NCBI RefSeq assembly: GCF_014696435.1
Contig: NZ_JACJQG010000070.1
Coordinates: 1 to 53,857 of the forward strand
Reading direction: 5' to 3'
Source: Calothrix anomala FACHB-343
GTDB lineage: Bacteria; Cyanobacteriota; Cyanobacteriia; Cyanobacteriales; Nostocaceae
Length of the DNA: 53,857 bases
Position 1 is the first letter of the stretch. Each line of letters begins with the position of its first letter. A program made the position numbers and the translations under genes. This document shows, in pieces, positions 17,987-26,738 of the stretch. The notes under the pieces are model-generated. The model ran no database searches. It saw only the letters and a program-made list of their open reading frames with translations, and was not told the origin of the DNA.

Positions 17987-19540
17987 ATGCCTCTGTCACG
18001 GATAGTCACGCTGATTGTTGGTTTGATAGTTATTTTGGGGTTAAGCCTGTGGCTGATTGATTCCCTGTCACGCCTTTACTGGCAGTTGTCGTATTCGCCA
18101 CTGCTGGGCAATTTGCTGTTGCTGCTGTTGATTGTGCTGATTGCTGGTTTAGTAGCAGCCTTTGTTTATTATGTGATGGTGTTGCAAGCAGGTGAAACGC
18201 GATCGCGTCGTCAACGTCCCCGTGTTACACCTGCGCAAATTCCCGCCGCTAAATCTGATGCAGCTTCAACAACTTTAAAAGCTGTGCGTCAACAAGTAGC
18301 ACAAATTCAAGATGAAGTAGCTAAACAAGCTTTACTCAGCCGCTCGCGGGAAATTGAAGTCAATTTAGCACGGGGGGAAATTCAAGTTGTGATATTTGGT
18401 ACGGGAAGTGCCGGCAAAACTTCTCTGGTAAATGCCATTATGGGGCGCATGGTAGGCGAGGTAAATGCACCGATGGGTACAACCCAAGTAGGCGAAACCT
18501 ATTGTCTGCGGTTGAAGGGATTAGAACGGAAAATTTTAATTACCGATACACCAGGGATTTTAGAAGCAGGGGTAGCAGGAACAGAACGGGAACAACTCGC
18601 TAGGGCTTTGGCAACGGAAGCCGATTTACTGTTATTTGTGGTGGATAATGATTTACGCCGTTCCGAATATGAACCATTGCGGGGTTTAGCCGAAATTGGT
18701 AAGCGATCGCTGTTGATTCTCAACAAAACTGATTTATACACTGACGAAGATAAAGAAGCTATCTTAGCGAGATTGCGTCAACGAGTGCGCGGATTTATTG
18801 CGACTAACGATGTCGTTGCGATCGCGGCTAATCCCCAAAGCGCCCAACTAGAAACCGGTGAAATTTACCAACCAGAAGCTGATATTGTCCCCCTGTTGCG
18901 GCGGATGGCGGCGATTTTACGCGCTGAAGGTGAAGATTTAGTGGCAGATAATATTCTCTTGCAATCTCTACGCTTAGGAGAAGAAGCCCGCAAACTCATC
19001 GACGCTCAACGTCGCCGCCAAGCCGATAAAATTGTCGAAAGGTTTCAGTGGATTGGCGCTGGCGTAGTATCAGTTACGCCTTTACCTGTAGTAGATTTAC
19101 TAGCAACTGCGGCAGTAAATGCCCAAATGGTCGTAGAAATCGGCAGAATTTATGGTTGCGAATTAAACATGGAACGCGGGCGGGAGTTAGCCTTATCCTT
19201 AGCTAAAACCATCGCCAGTTTGGGAATTGTTAAAGGTGCGATTCAATTATTATCGACAGCTTTGCAAACTAATCCGGCTACTTTTATTGTCGGGCGAGCA
19301 GTTCAAGGTGTAACAGCCGCCTATTTAACTCGGATTGCGGGGAAAAGTTTTATTGAATATTTCCGTCACGATCAAGATTGGGGTGATGGAGGGATGACAG
19401 AAGTTGTTCAGCGACAGTTTCAAATTAATCGCCGGGATGAATTTATCAAGGCTTTTGTCTCTGAAGCGATCGCGCGAGTAGTCAAGCCTTTACAAGGCAA
19501 TATTGAGGTAGTTAAAGAAGATACAGAAGCCAATAGCTAG
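17987..19540 (+). CDS. Membrane-anchored Era-like GTPase with C-terminal DUF697 domain
   Basis: A 517-residue protein. Two hydrophobic segments (about 4-28 and 37-66) anchor the N-terminus. The G domain shows G1 FGTGSAGKTSLVN (~136-148), G3 DTPG, and G4 NKTD (~246-249). The C-terminal region from about 345 (IGAGVVSVTPLPVVDLLATAAVNAQMV) matches the DUF697/YcjF-type membrane-associated domain. Such GTPases are common in cyanobacteria; the role is unknown, possibly membrane or envelope homeostasis. It stands alone, divergent from xseA. Confidence 0.85.
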   Translation: MPLSRIVTLIVGLIVILGLSLWLIDSLSRLYWQLSYSPLLGNLLLLLLIVLIAGLVAAFVYYVMVLQAGETRSRRQRPRVTPAQIPAAKSDAASTTLKAVRQQVAQIQDEVAKQALLSRSREIEVNLARGEIQVVIFGTGSAGKTSLVNAIMGRMVGEVNAPMGTTQVGETYCLRLKGLERKILITDTPGILEAGVAGTEREQLARALATEADLLLFVVDNDLRRSEYEPLRGLAEIGKRSLLILNKTDLYTDEDKEAILARLRQRVRGFIATNDVVAIAANPQSAQLETGEIYQPEADIVPLLRRMAAILRAEGEDLVADNILLQSLRLGEEARKLIDAQRRRQADKIVERFQWIGAGVVSVTPLPVVDLLATAAVNAQMVVEIGRIYGCELNMERGRELALSLAKTIASLGIVKGAIQLLSTALQTNPATFIVGRAVQGVTAAYLTRIAGKSFIEYFRHDQDWGDGGMTEVVQRQFQINRRDEFIKAFVSEAIARVVKPLQGNIEVVKEDTEANS

Positions 19541-19574
19541 TATCGCTACGCGGAAGTTAAAAGTTAAAAGTTAA

Positions 19575-19735
19575 GGGAGCATCCCAAATGTGCAAAAACA
19601 CCCTCACCCTATAAGGGTGGGGCTAGAAATACGAAGCCTGCCTTCGCAGGCTATCAAACTTTTAGCCTGCGAAGGCAGGCTTTGTTGGTATAGCAATACC
19701 CTTCTAGGGTATTGCGTCAAAATTGGGATGCTCCC
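19575..19735 (+). mobile_element. 161-bp MITE-like element, copy 1
   Basis: It starts GGGAGCATCCCAA and ends TTGGGATGCTCCC (13-bp inverted repeats). Inside are three nested hairpins, the strongest being GCCTGCCTTCGCAGGC paired with GCCTGCGAAGGCAGGC. The flanks carry the direct repeat AAAGTTAA (19567-19574 and 19736-19743), a possible 8-bp target duplication within A-rich repeats. The complement is nearly identical to both copies at 32891-33221. A spurious small ORF inside is conserved only because the element is. Confidence 0.85.
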
Positions 19736-19839
19736 AAAGTTAAAAGTCAAAAGACTTAATATTCTGGACTTTTGCGCCATTGAGAATGGTATGTTTCTTG
19801 ACGCCGTATTGTACTAGGATATTTTCTCATAATTAAAGA

Positions 19840-19858
19840 GACGTTACATCATAACGTC
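19840..19858 (-). terminator. Hairpin downstream of SH3-domain gene
   Basis: GACGTTA and TAACGTC form a 7-bp stem with a 5-nt loop. On the minus strand it is followed by TCTTTAATT, a weak T-tract. Placed ~95 bp after the SH3 gene stop. The stem is sound, the terminator role is probable. Confidence 0.5.
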
Positions 19859-19952
19859 CCTTCAAAATTTATTTACTAGGCAATCAGATAATTATGTCTA
19901 TTTTACGAACTTAAATAAGCTTAAAACTCTCACAAATGACAAATGACAAATG

Positions 19953-20297
19953 TTAATCGGTATAACGAGAATTGCAAACGTAGTCAGAACGCACCCATCC
20001 ACGAATATCTCTGTAAGAAATTTTAAACCAGTCAAAACCATCCTGACTTCTTCTACTATTTAATACCCTCACGTTTTTTCCCGAAGGAATTTGTCGGATC
20101 TCATCGTGATGTTGTCCTGGGCCACTGCGTAAAGGTAATGTCCCACTAGGATCGTTAGTACATACAGAAGCAGAATAACCTTCTGTATGAGATATCTGAC
20201 CAACTTCGGGGAATAATTCTCCTGCACTTGCGGGTAATGCTACTGCGAATATTAATGCACTCGCCATGAGTAATTTGCGCATATGCGATCGCTCCAT
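19953..20297 (-). CDS. Secreted SH3-domain protein
   Basis: A 114-residue protein with a signal peptide (KLLMASALIFAVALPASAG, cleavage near 26) and one bacterial SH3 domain (LPLRSGPGQHHDEIRQIPSG ... WFKISYRDIRGWVRSDYVC). Two cysteines at the ends of the domain (VCTNDPSG and YVCNS) could form a disulfide. These domains usually bind cell-wall peptides or other periplasmic partners. A paralogue follows at 20464-20781 and an L,D-transpeptidase at 20826, all on one strand, which suggests a cell-wall role. The upstream-most ATG adds only MERSH; MRKLL at 20282 is the likelier start. Confidence 0.8.
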   Translation of the reverse strand: MERSHMRKLLMASALIFAVALPASAGELFPEVGQISHTEGYSASVCTNDPSGTLPLRSGPGQHHDEIRQIPSGKNVRVLNSRRSQDGFDWFKISYRDIRGWVRSDYVCNSRYTD

Positions 20298-20463
20298 TTC
20301 AAGTTAACTACTCTGAAGGTGATAAATGTAGTTAAGTTGGTTTTTATGTAGCCATTAAATAAATTTTAAAGGCTACAATATGGCGGGGATTGAGCAGTGA
20401 CCAAATTAATAATAATTATTAATTGATACAATTTTTTGCCCAATCCCATTACTTAACTAACTA

Positions 20464-20781
20464 TTAAGGGACTGCACAAATATATTGAGAATCAACCCAT
20501 CCAGTTTTATTGCCATAGCTAACTTTCACCCAATCCCTACCATTAATTCTTACAGAATCGCTGATAACATAAACACCTTGTCCTCTAGGAATTTGAAGCA
20601 TTATTCTCTGGTTTTGACCAGGTCTTCTACGTAAATTTAGAGTACCACCAACATCGTTGGTACATACATAAGCAGGATAAGAAGATTGAGCTATTTTAAA
20701 AGATTTAGAGTTTACTTCTTGAGCGCCTACAGGTAATGCTGCTGTCAAGATTAAAGCACCGGCCATTAATAGTTTAAACAT
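20464..20781 (-). CDS. Secreted SH3-domain protein (paralogue)
   Basis: A 105-residue protein with a signal peptide (MFKLLMAGALILTAALPVGAQ) and one SH3 domain flanked by cysteines (VCTNDVGGTLNLRRRPGQ ... GWVDSQYICAVP). It shares layout and several motifs with the gene at 19953, so they arose by tandem duplication, now clearly diverged. It lies 44 bp after the L,D-transpeptidase gene on the same strand, consistent with one transcript. Confidence 0.8.
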   Translation of the reverse strand: MFKLLMAGALILTAALPVGAQEVNSKSFKIAQSSYPAYVCTNDVGGTLNLRRRPGQNQRIMLQIPRGQGVYVISDSVRINGRDWVKVSYGNKTGWVDSQYICAVP

Positions 20782-20825
20782 GGTTGATAATTTCCTTTTG
20801 AGTTAACAGTTTTGCAGTGAAAAAT

Positions 20826-21551
20826 TTAGCGAATAGATACGTTAATAAATTGAGGTTTGTAGGTACGAACGTATTCCAAAACCTCTGTCAATTCCTGTCG
20901 ATTAGTTAAGGCGATGCATCCGGATGTTCCATCTTCACCGTTGTTTTTATCGAAAGATGGATCGTAATGAATGCCTAAAGCGGTACGACCTGTGCGAAAT
21001 TGTGGTTGTATTGCTAGAAATCTATCGCCAGCTTCAGCAATAGTCCCGCGAACTACTTGTTTAGCAACTGTATATCTTCCATCTGGTAGGGGTGCTTCTG
21101 TTCCAGAGCGATCGCGGTCTCTATTTTGAGTATGCGCGCGTCCTGTGACGGTTCTGTATGCACCGACTTGTTGGCCGTTAGCGTAAAGCAGCAAACCATA
21201 TATCGGGTTTCCCAGCTGATTCACCTCGTTAGTTTTCACTAACTGCATGTAAGTACCGCTTGTTGCAACTGAGTATTGGTTAGGTTTGGGATTACCTTTA
21301 CTCAAATTCTGTTCATTAGGTTGAGCAGATACATTTGTTAAATTACCTACAGGGGCGGTAAATTTATCTGTTTCATGTTGTTGGGGAATTTTAGCTGTAT
21401 TAGTACTGCTAATTTTCTCTGTCTTAGCTGATATTAATTTCTCAGCAGTTTGTTCATTATTTGAAGTTCCTGATGTTTTAATTTCTGCATTAGCGCTACA
21501 ACTAGTAGTGACTACACAAACTAAACTTATTAAAAGTAATCGAAAAAACAT
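20826..21551 (-). CDS. L,D-transpeptidase (YkuD domain) lipoprotein
   Basis: A 241-residue protein with a hydrophobic N-terminus ending in TTSCSAN, a probable lipobox cysteine. A low-complexity linker (~25-100) precedes the YkuD domain, which shows GLLLYANGQQVGAYRTVTG, the histidine in LGIHYDPSFD and the catalytic cysteine in GEDGTSGCIALTNR. The family's SHGC is SSGC-like here (TSGC). It forms or modifies 3-3 peptidoglycan crosslinks. The two SH3 genes downstream could help target it to the wall. The histidine substitution next to the cysteine is seen in other family members and need not inactivate it. Confidence 0.85.
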   Translation of the reverse strand: MFFRLLLISLVCVVTTSCSANAEIKTSGTSNNEQTAEKLISAKTEKISSTNTAKIPQQHETDKFTAPVGNLTNVSAQPNEQNLSKGNPKPNQYSVATSGTYMQLVKTNEVNQLGNPIYGLLLYANGQQVGAYRTVTGRAHTQNRDRDRSGTEAPLPDGRYTVAKQVVRGTIAEAGDRFLAIQPQFRTGRTALGIHYDPSFDKNNGEDGTSGCIALTNRQELTEVLEYVRTYKPQFINVSIR

Positions 21552-22471
21552 TTACCTGTTTAGTGATTTGTTTTTCGACTATAATCGCCATTTTTAGCCT
21601 ATAACATGAGGAATTACTCGTAACTTTGAATTGATTAGCAGTTGCGTAAAATTTAGTATTTTTAACTTAAAAATATATTTAGATACTCATAACTTCTAAT
21701 TAAGCAGAACAAATGTTCTGCTTACTGAGCGTGATTATGCGCATGAGGTTGTATTTCAAAACTTCACTAAATCTTCAGTCGGTAAATCATGGATATTGCT
21801 TTGAGCAATATCTAATTCAACAACTTTATCCTCAAACTCACTCTGAACCAATTTCTTTATATCTCAGAGTATTTACTGAAAACAAAGTGTATATTTTGTC
21901 TGATAACAACCAAAGATAAGATACTGATACATATTGCTATTGCTTCTGTATGTAAAGTTGAAGCAAAAAATACTGTCACAAGAGGCAGGGGAGCAGGGAG
22001 CAGGGAGCAAGGGGGAAGGCTTGGAACGAAGCTTGGACTCCGCCCCGGTAAGAGCGCCCTAGAAGGGCGGGGCTTGATACCCGTGTTCCGCTCCGCTCCA
22101 CGGCTCCAGGGTAGGGGACTGCTCCCCCTGCTCCCTGCCCCTCCGCCTCTTCGCTCAAAGATCTGCATTTACTTTTTGTTACATAATGCAGTTTTTTTTT
22201 ACACTTTCTGAATCATGATGGTGAATGACTTTGTTTTGATATCTGCACAAACTTAAGGATTTCGTAACATTGGCACTATTTAATACAAAGCTTGTAAATA
22301 TCACATTTTGTATAAAAACCTGAAAGTACTATTTTTTCTGGTAAAAAATACTTACATTACTACGCTGGGCATTGTGGGAGCCATCTCTCCGTAGAATTAA
22401 TTATCAGGCATTCCGGAAAGAGGAGTAAAAACTGAGAAAACCTATATCAGGACTTACTCAGTAACCAGCTC
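21552..22471. other. Gene-free 920-bp region with GC-rich inverted repeat
   Basis: No convincing gene. At about 21982-22143 lies a GC-rich segment whose ends are complementary in type (GAGCAGGGAGCAGGGAGC on the left, GCTCCCCCTGCTCCCTGC on the right), with inner hairpins (GCGCCCTAGAAGGGCG). It is probably another small repeat element. The remainder is AT-rich and would hold the promoters of the divergent transpeptidase and kinase genes. Confidence 0.5.
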
Positions 22472-24202
22472 ATGACCCACCCCATGATCGGTAAAGTACT
22501 ACAAGCGCGTTACCAAATTGTCCAAAGCCTAGGTGCAGGGGTATTTGGACAGACATACATTGCTGTAGACATAGAATACCCAGAAAATCCCAAGTGCGTT
22601 GTTAAACAACTCAAAGTTAACAATATGCACCCCAGTTATTTAGATGACTTAAGGCTGCGTTTTCTCACGGAAACTGAAACCTTGAAGCGTCTGGGAAGAC
22701 ATAGACAAATTCCGGAACTGATCGCCTGTTTTGAAGAAAATGAGCGATTCTACTTAGTGCAAGAATTTATTGAAGGACATCCACTGACAGAAGAATTACC
22801 TATTCATAAAAAGTGTGGGAAAATTTGGAGTGAAACAGAAGTCATCGAATTTCTGGAAGATGTCTTGGGAATTCTGGATTTTGTTCATTCTCAGGGGGTA
22901 ATTCATTGCGATATCAAACCAGAAAATTTGATTAGACGGGCGTTTGATGACAAATTAGTGCTGATTGATTTTGGCTCAATCCAGCCGGTTGATTTTGGTG
23001 AAGACACAGAATTACCGATTCATTCGGTTCCTGTAACTTCTTTGGGATATATTCCACCAGAGCAATTTATTGGTCAAACTCAGCCCAACAGTGATATTTA
23101 TTCCTTGGGAATCATTGCTATCCAAGCTTTAACAGGTTTATCACCATTAGAATTTAAATTAGACCCTTATACTAATGAGATTATTTGGCATTCTCCCCAT
23201 ATAGCTGTGAATGATTATTTAGCAGCTATTCTTAGCCAAATGATCCGCTACGATTATCAAGACCGTTTTCAATCTGCAAGTGAAGTATTACACATACTTC
23301 AGGAAATGCTCTGGGAAACCGATGTCCCCAGCATACAAGAAGTAGAGGGGAGCTTACTTGTGGAGCAACCAGCTACAGCGAGTCGGTTACCAGAAAATTA
23401 TAAATCTCCAAAATCGCCTCCCTTAATCACTGGAATGAAAGTCGGGATAGCGACTAATTCGGTGTTGCTGGGATTGGGGATGTATTCGGTATTTACTAAT
23501 TCTCCCGCATATTCGGAAAAGGAAACTTTATATCAGGCTACGGAAGAATATCAAGCAGGAGATTTAAAAGAAGCGATCGCTCTGGTGAAATCCATTCCCT
23601 CAGATAGTAAAATTTATCCAGAAGCGCAAGCTACAGCAGATGAATGGCAAGAGCAATGGCAAATTGCTGCTAAAAACTATCAATTACTGGAAACTGCTGC
23701 TAGTGCGGGTAGATGGTCAGATGTATTGCGAATTGCGGCTAATGTGCCAGATATTTTATATTGGCAATCGAAAACCGATAAACTGGTAGAAGAAGCACGC
23801 AACCAAGTAGAAGCGCAAACGCAAGATTTATTAGCCAAAGCTTACGAAAGCGCTAATAAAAAGGACTTTTCTGGCGCTATTGAGTATTTGCGTCAAGTTC
23901 CCATTAACAGTTCTGCTGGTGCTATTGTTCAGCAAAAATTGGCGGAGTACGATCAAAAGCAAAAAATTCGCGCTACTTATTTTCTCCAAAAAGCTTATAA
24001 CAAAGCTTCTTTGGGCGAATTTGACGATGCTATGCAATTTTTGCGCAAGGTTCCCAAAAACACACCTGTTTACGTCCAAGCTCAAATGAAATTAAACGAA
24101 TATACCCAAAAGCAACGCTTGCGATCGCAATCTAGTAAAGTAGCTTTATCCCGCAGCAATTCTGCACCTAAAAAATCTCGCTCAGATAGCCGTTACTTTT
24201 AA
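22472..24202 (+). CDS. Serine/threonine protein kinase with C-terminal TPR-like repeats
   Basis: A 576-residue protein with an N-terminal Hanks-type kinase domain (~13-285): glycine loop GAGVFGQTY, ATP lysine in CVVKQL, catalytic loop HCDIKPEN and DFG (LIDFGSIQP). The HRD arginine is a cysteine here. A single membrane segment sits near 326-345 (GIATNSVLLGLGMYSVF). The outer part has helical repeats with AIxxLRxVPxN patterns (three copies). It ends in a basic tail. The layout is that of cyanobacterial sensor kinases. The loss of the HRD arginine suggests activation without activation-loop phosphorylation. It is convergent with another kinase. Confidence 0.88.
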   Translation: MTHPMIGKVLQARYQIVQSLGAGVFGQTYIAVDIEYPENPKCVVKQLKVNNMHPSYLDDLRLRFLTETETLKRLGRHRQIPELIACFEENERFYLVQEFIEGHPLTEELPIHKKCGKIWSETEVIEFLEDVLGILDFVHSQGVIHCDIKPENLIRRAFDDKLVLIDFGSIQPVDFGEDTELPIHSVPVTSLGYIPPEQFIGQTQPNSDIYSLGIIAIQALTGLSPLEFKLDPYTNEIIWHSPHIAVNDYLAAILSQMIRYDYQDRFQSASEVLHILQEMLWETDVPSIQEVEGSLLVEQPATASRLPENYKSPKSPPLITGMKVGIATNSVLLGLGMYSVFTNSPAYSEKETLYQATEEYQAGDLKEAIALVKSIPSDSKIYPEAQATADEWQEQWQIAAKNYQLLETAASAGRWSDVLRIAANVPDILYWQSKTDKLVEEARNQVEAQTQDLLAKAYESANKKDFSGAIEYLRQVPINSSAGAIVQQKLAEYDQKQKIRATYFLQKAYNKASLGEFDDAMQFLRKVPKNTPVYVQAQMKLNEYTQKQRLRSQSSKVALSRSNSAPKKSRSDSRYF

Positions 24203-24315
24203 TACATGAATGAGATCGAAGGTCACAGGAGGGGGCGCTGTCGGCTTTATTTTGCTAGAGTTGACAGTGCCATTCTATGTGTTAATACTTAAGTTTAATG
24301 TATAATTCGTATTGT

Positions 24316-26445
24316 CTAACGCGGTTTTTGATTGGGAAATAAGGGATTGGGAATGGGAATGACGGGAACAACTACAGGTTGTGGTTTGATGGTTTGCTGT
24401 TGATTTTCTGCTTGCTTTTTGGCGGTGATGGCTTGTTGATAGTCTGGCTTGTATTTGATAGCTTGATTATAAGATGCGATCGCTTCTTGATAGCGCTGTA
24501 AATTGACTAAGGCATTACCCCGACTATACCAGCTTTCGTAATGGTCTGGTTTGTAACGGACTGCGCGATTGTAGGATGCGATCGCGTCTTGATATTTCTG
24601 TAAATTGTATTGAGAATTTCCCAAGTTATACCAAACTTGATAATCGTTACGCTTCAAAGTTATTGCTTGATTATAAGCTGCGATCGCTTCTGCATAGCGT
24701 TGACTTTGATGTAATGCCCAACCTCGGCTATATACAGCTTGGTAATTATTGGGATTATATTTAATTACTTGACTAAAGGATTCTACCGCTTCGGGATAAC
24801 GTCTTAAAGTCATTAGCACATTACCCAGAGATAACCAAGCTTGGTAATAATCGGGTTTATATTGTACCGCTTTTTCGTAAGCTCTATATGCATCTTCGTA
24901 GCGGTTTAAATTTACCAGAGAATTACCCCGATTATACCAAAATGATTCATTATCTGGTTTTAATTCTATGGCTTTATCGTAGGCTGTAACTGCATCTTCA
25001 TAACGTTTTAAGTTTTGCAGTGCTAATCCTTTATTATACCAGGCAATGTAATAATCTTTTTTCAATTCAATCGCTTGCTCGTAAGCTTTAATTCCATTCT
25101 CATATTGTTTTAAATTACTATAGGCATCACCTTTAGCATTCCAAATTGCGGGAGAGTTATTTTCTAATTGTAGAGCTTTATCAAAAGACGCGATCGCTTC
25201 TTGGTAGCGCTGTAATTTTTGCAAAACAAAGCCACGACTCGTCCAAGCTTCTAAGTAATCTGGCTCAAGTTGAATAGCTTTATCGTATGCGGCTAGAGAT
25301 TCTTGATATTGCTTTAAAGCCGAGAGCGTATTACCTCTTCCATACCAGCCTTCAGCATAATCTGGGCGAATATTCACCGCTTTATCATAAATAGCTAATG
25401 CATCTTGATAGCGTTGTAAATCAAATAAAGTATTGCCTTGTTTATATAATTCTGTAGCGTTCTTAGTATGTAAACCATCAATAATAAATAAACCTGCTAT
25501 ACCACCGACACCTAAAATTAATATCCCGGCAAACATCTTGGGAATTATATTTTTTTTATATTGATATGTTGTTAAATTTTTAAATGGCAAAGAGGGAATT
25601 AACGCCACTGTTTTAGGAGTGGGTTTTGTTAACTCTTGTAATGCCTGTAAAGCATCCGTAGCTGAACTGTAGCGTTGCCGAAAATCATAACATACCATTT
25701 TGTCTAAAATTTGGGCAAACTCCGGCGAAACTTGAGTCTGATTTTGCCAGATAATTTCATTACTATCAGCATCTCTTGCTAATTGTTCTGGAGGTAATCC
25801 TGTCAAAGCTTGAATCGCAATTATCCCCAACGCATAGATATCACTGCTAAATTTGGGATTACCTTGTGCTTGTTCTCCAGGAAGATATCCAGGTGTTCCA
25901 ATCGCCACAGTCGCTTTAGTTTGTCCTTGGGGTGTAATCACTTGGGTAGTAATTTGTTTAACCGCACCAAAGTCAATTAAAACTAAGCGATTATTTGATT
26001 TACGTCTGAGTAAATTTCGCGGATTGACATCGCGGTGAATCACCTTTTGTTGATGAACAAATTCTAAGATTTGTAATATCTCTGTTAATAAAGCAATTAC
26101 CTCATCTTGACTGAAAGTTTTCCCTGGTACTAATTCTTGACTCAGATCGTGCCCTTCGATAAATTCTTGTACTAGATAGAATTCGGCATTCTCCTCAAAA
26201 TATGCTAAAAGCTGGGGAATAGATGCATGAGTTCCTAATTTATACAGAACTTGCGCCTCTGTATCAAATAAACGTCTCGCAGTCTCTAAAGTTACCGGAT
26301 CGCTTGCTTGCGGCTTTAGTTTTTTAACGACACATGGCGGCGAACCTGGTAATTGAGTGTCACAAGCTACAAACGTTTCCCCAAATCCACCTCCTCCCAA
26401 GTGACTAACAATTTGGTATCTACCAACAAGTGTGTTTCCCAACAT
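24316..26445 (-). CDS. Serine/threonine protein kinase with ten TPR repeats
   Basis: A 709-residue protein: kinase domain (~8-270) with GGGGFGETFVA, ATP lysine in CVVKKL, catalytic loop HRDVNPRN and LIDFGAVKQ; a membrane segment near 303-325 (MFAGILILGVGGIAGLFII); then ten tandem TPRs (~330-675) of WYNRGNxLxxLxRYxxA type; and a proline-rich tail. In the catalytic loop the lysine of HRDxKPxN is an asparagine, which could weaken phosphotransfer. TPRs bind partner proteins. No substrate is evident. Kinase-TPR fusions are common in Nostocales. Confidence 0.9.
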   Translation of the reverse strand: MLGNTLVGRYQIVSHLGGGGFGETFVACDTQLPGSPPCVVKKLKPQASDPVTLETARRLFDTEAQVLYKLGTHASIPQLLAYFEENAEFYLVQEFIEGHDLSQELVPGKTFSQDEVIALLTEILQILEFVHQQKVIHRDVNPRNLLRRKSNNRLVLIDFGAVKQITTQVITPQGQTKATVAIGTPGYLPGEQAQGNPKFSSDIYALGIIAIQALTGLPPEQLARDADSNEIIWQNQTQVSPEFAQILDKMVCYDFRQRYSSATDALQALQELTKPTPKTVALIPSLPFKNLTTYQYKKNIIPKMFAGILILGVGGIAGLFIIDGLHTKNATELYKQGNTLFDLQRYQDALAIYDKAVNIRPDYAEGWYGRGNTLSALKQYQESLAAYDKAIQLEPDYLEAWTSRGFVLQKLQRYQEAIASFDKALQLENNSPAIWNAKGDAYSNLKQYENGIKAYEQAIELKKDYYIAWYNKGLALQNLKRYEDAVTAYDKAIELKPDNESFWYNRGNSLVNLNRYEDAYRAYEKAVQYKPDYYQAWLSLGNVLMTLRRYPEAVESFSQVIKYNPNNYQAVYSRGWALHQSQRYAEAIAAYNQAITLKRNDYQVWYNLGNSQYNLQKYQDAIASYNRAVRYKPDHYESWYSRGNALVNLQRYQEAIASYNQAIKYKPDYQQAITAKKQAENQQQTIKPQPVVVPVIPIPNPLFPNQKPR

Positions 26446-26738
26446 CTGGTTTGCCTAGTTTAATGCGATAATATCTGATTCCAATCTTGACACAGGCGAA
26501 CCGGATTCACAGGGTATAACTTTCAATCGGTTACTGGCTGAGGTATAACAATCCTCAATCATTTATGAAATCTACAACCTCTCACTTTCTTCTCTTATCT
26601 TGGCGTACTTGGCGTACTTGGCGGTTCATTAAAAAAAGATTTTCACAACGCTTACGCAGTATTACAGAAGAATAAGCCGCGACGCAAAACACCGTATTTA
26701 GAGTAAGATACTTGGGAAGTAAAATTTTTTGATCTTAT

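Noticed and set aside
19590-19817. Small reading frame, also seen at 32836-33084 and 33051-33242
   Set aside because: It is conserved only because it lies within copies of the 161-bp palindromic element; it has no family features and runs into unrelated flanks.
21857-22168. 103-codon reading frame on the minus strand
   Set aside because: It runs through a GC-rich inverted repeat and simple CCCTGCT repeats; composition is that of repeats, not protein.
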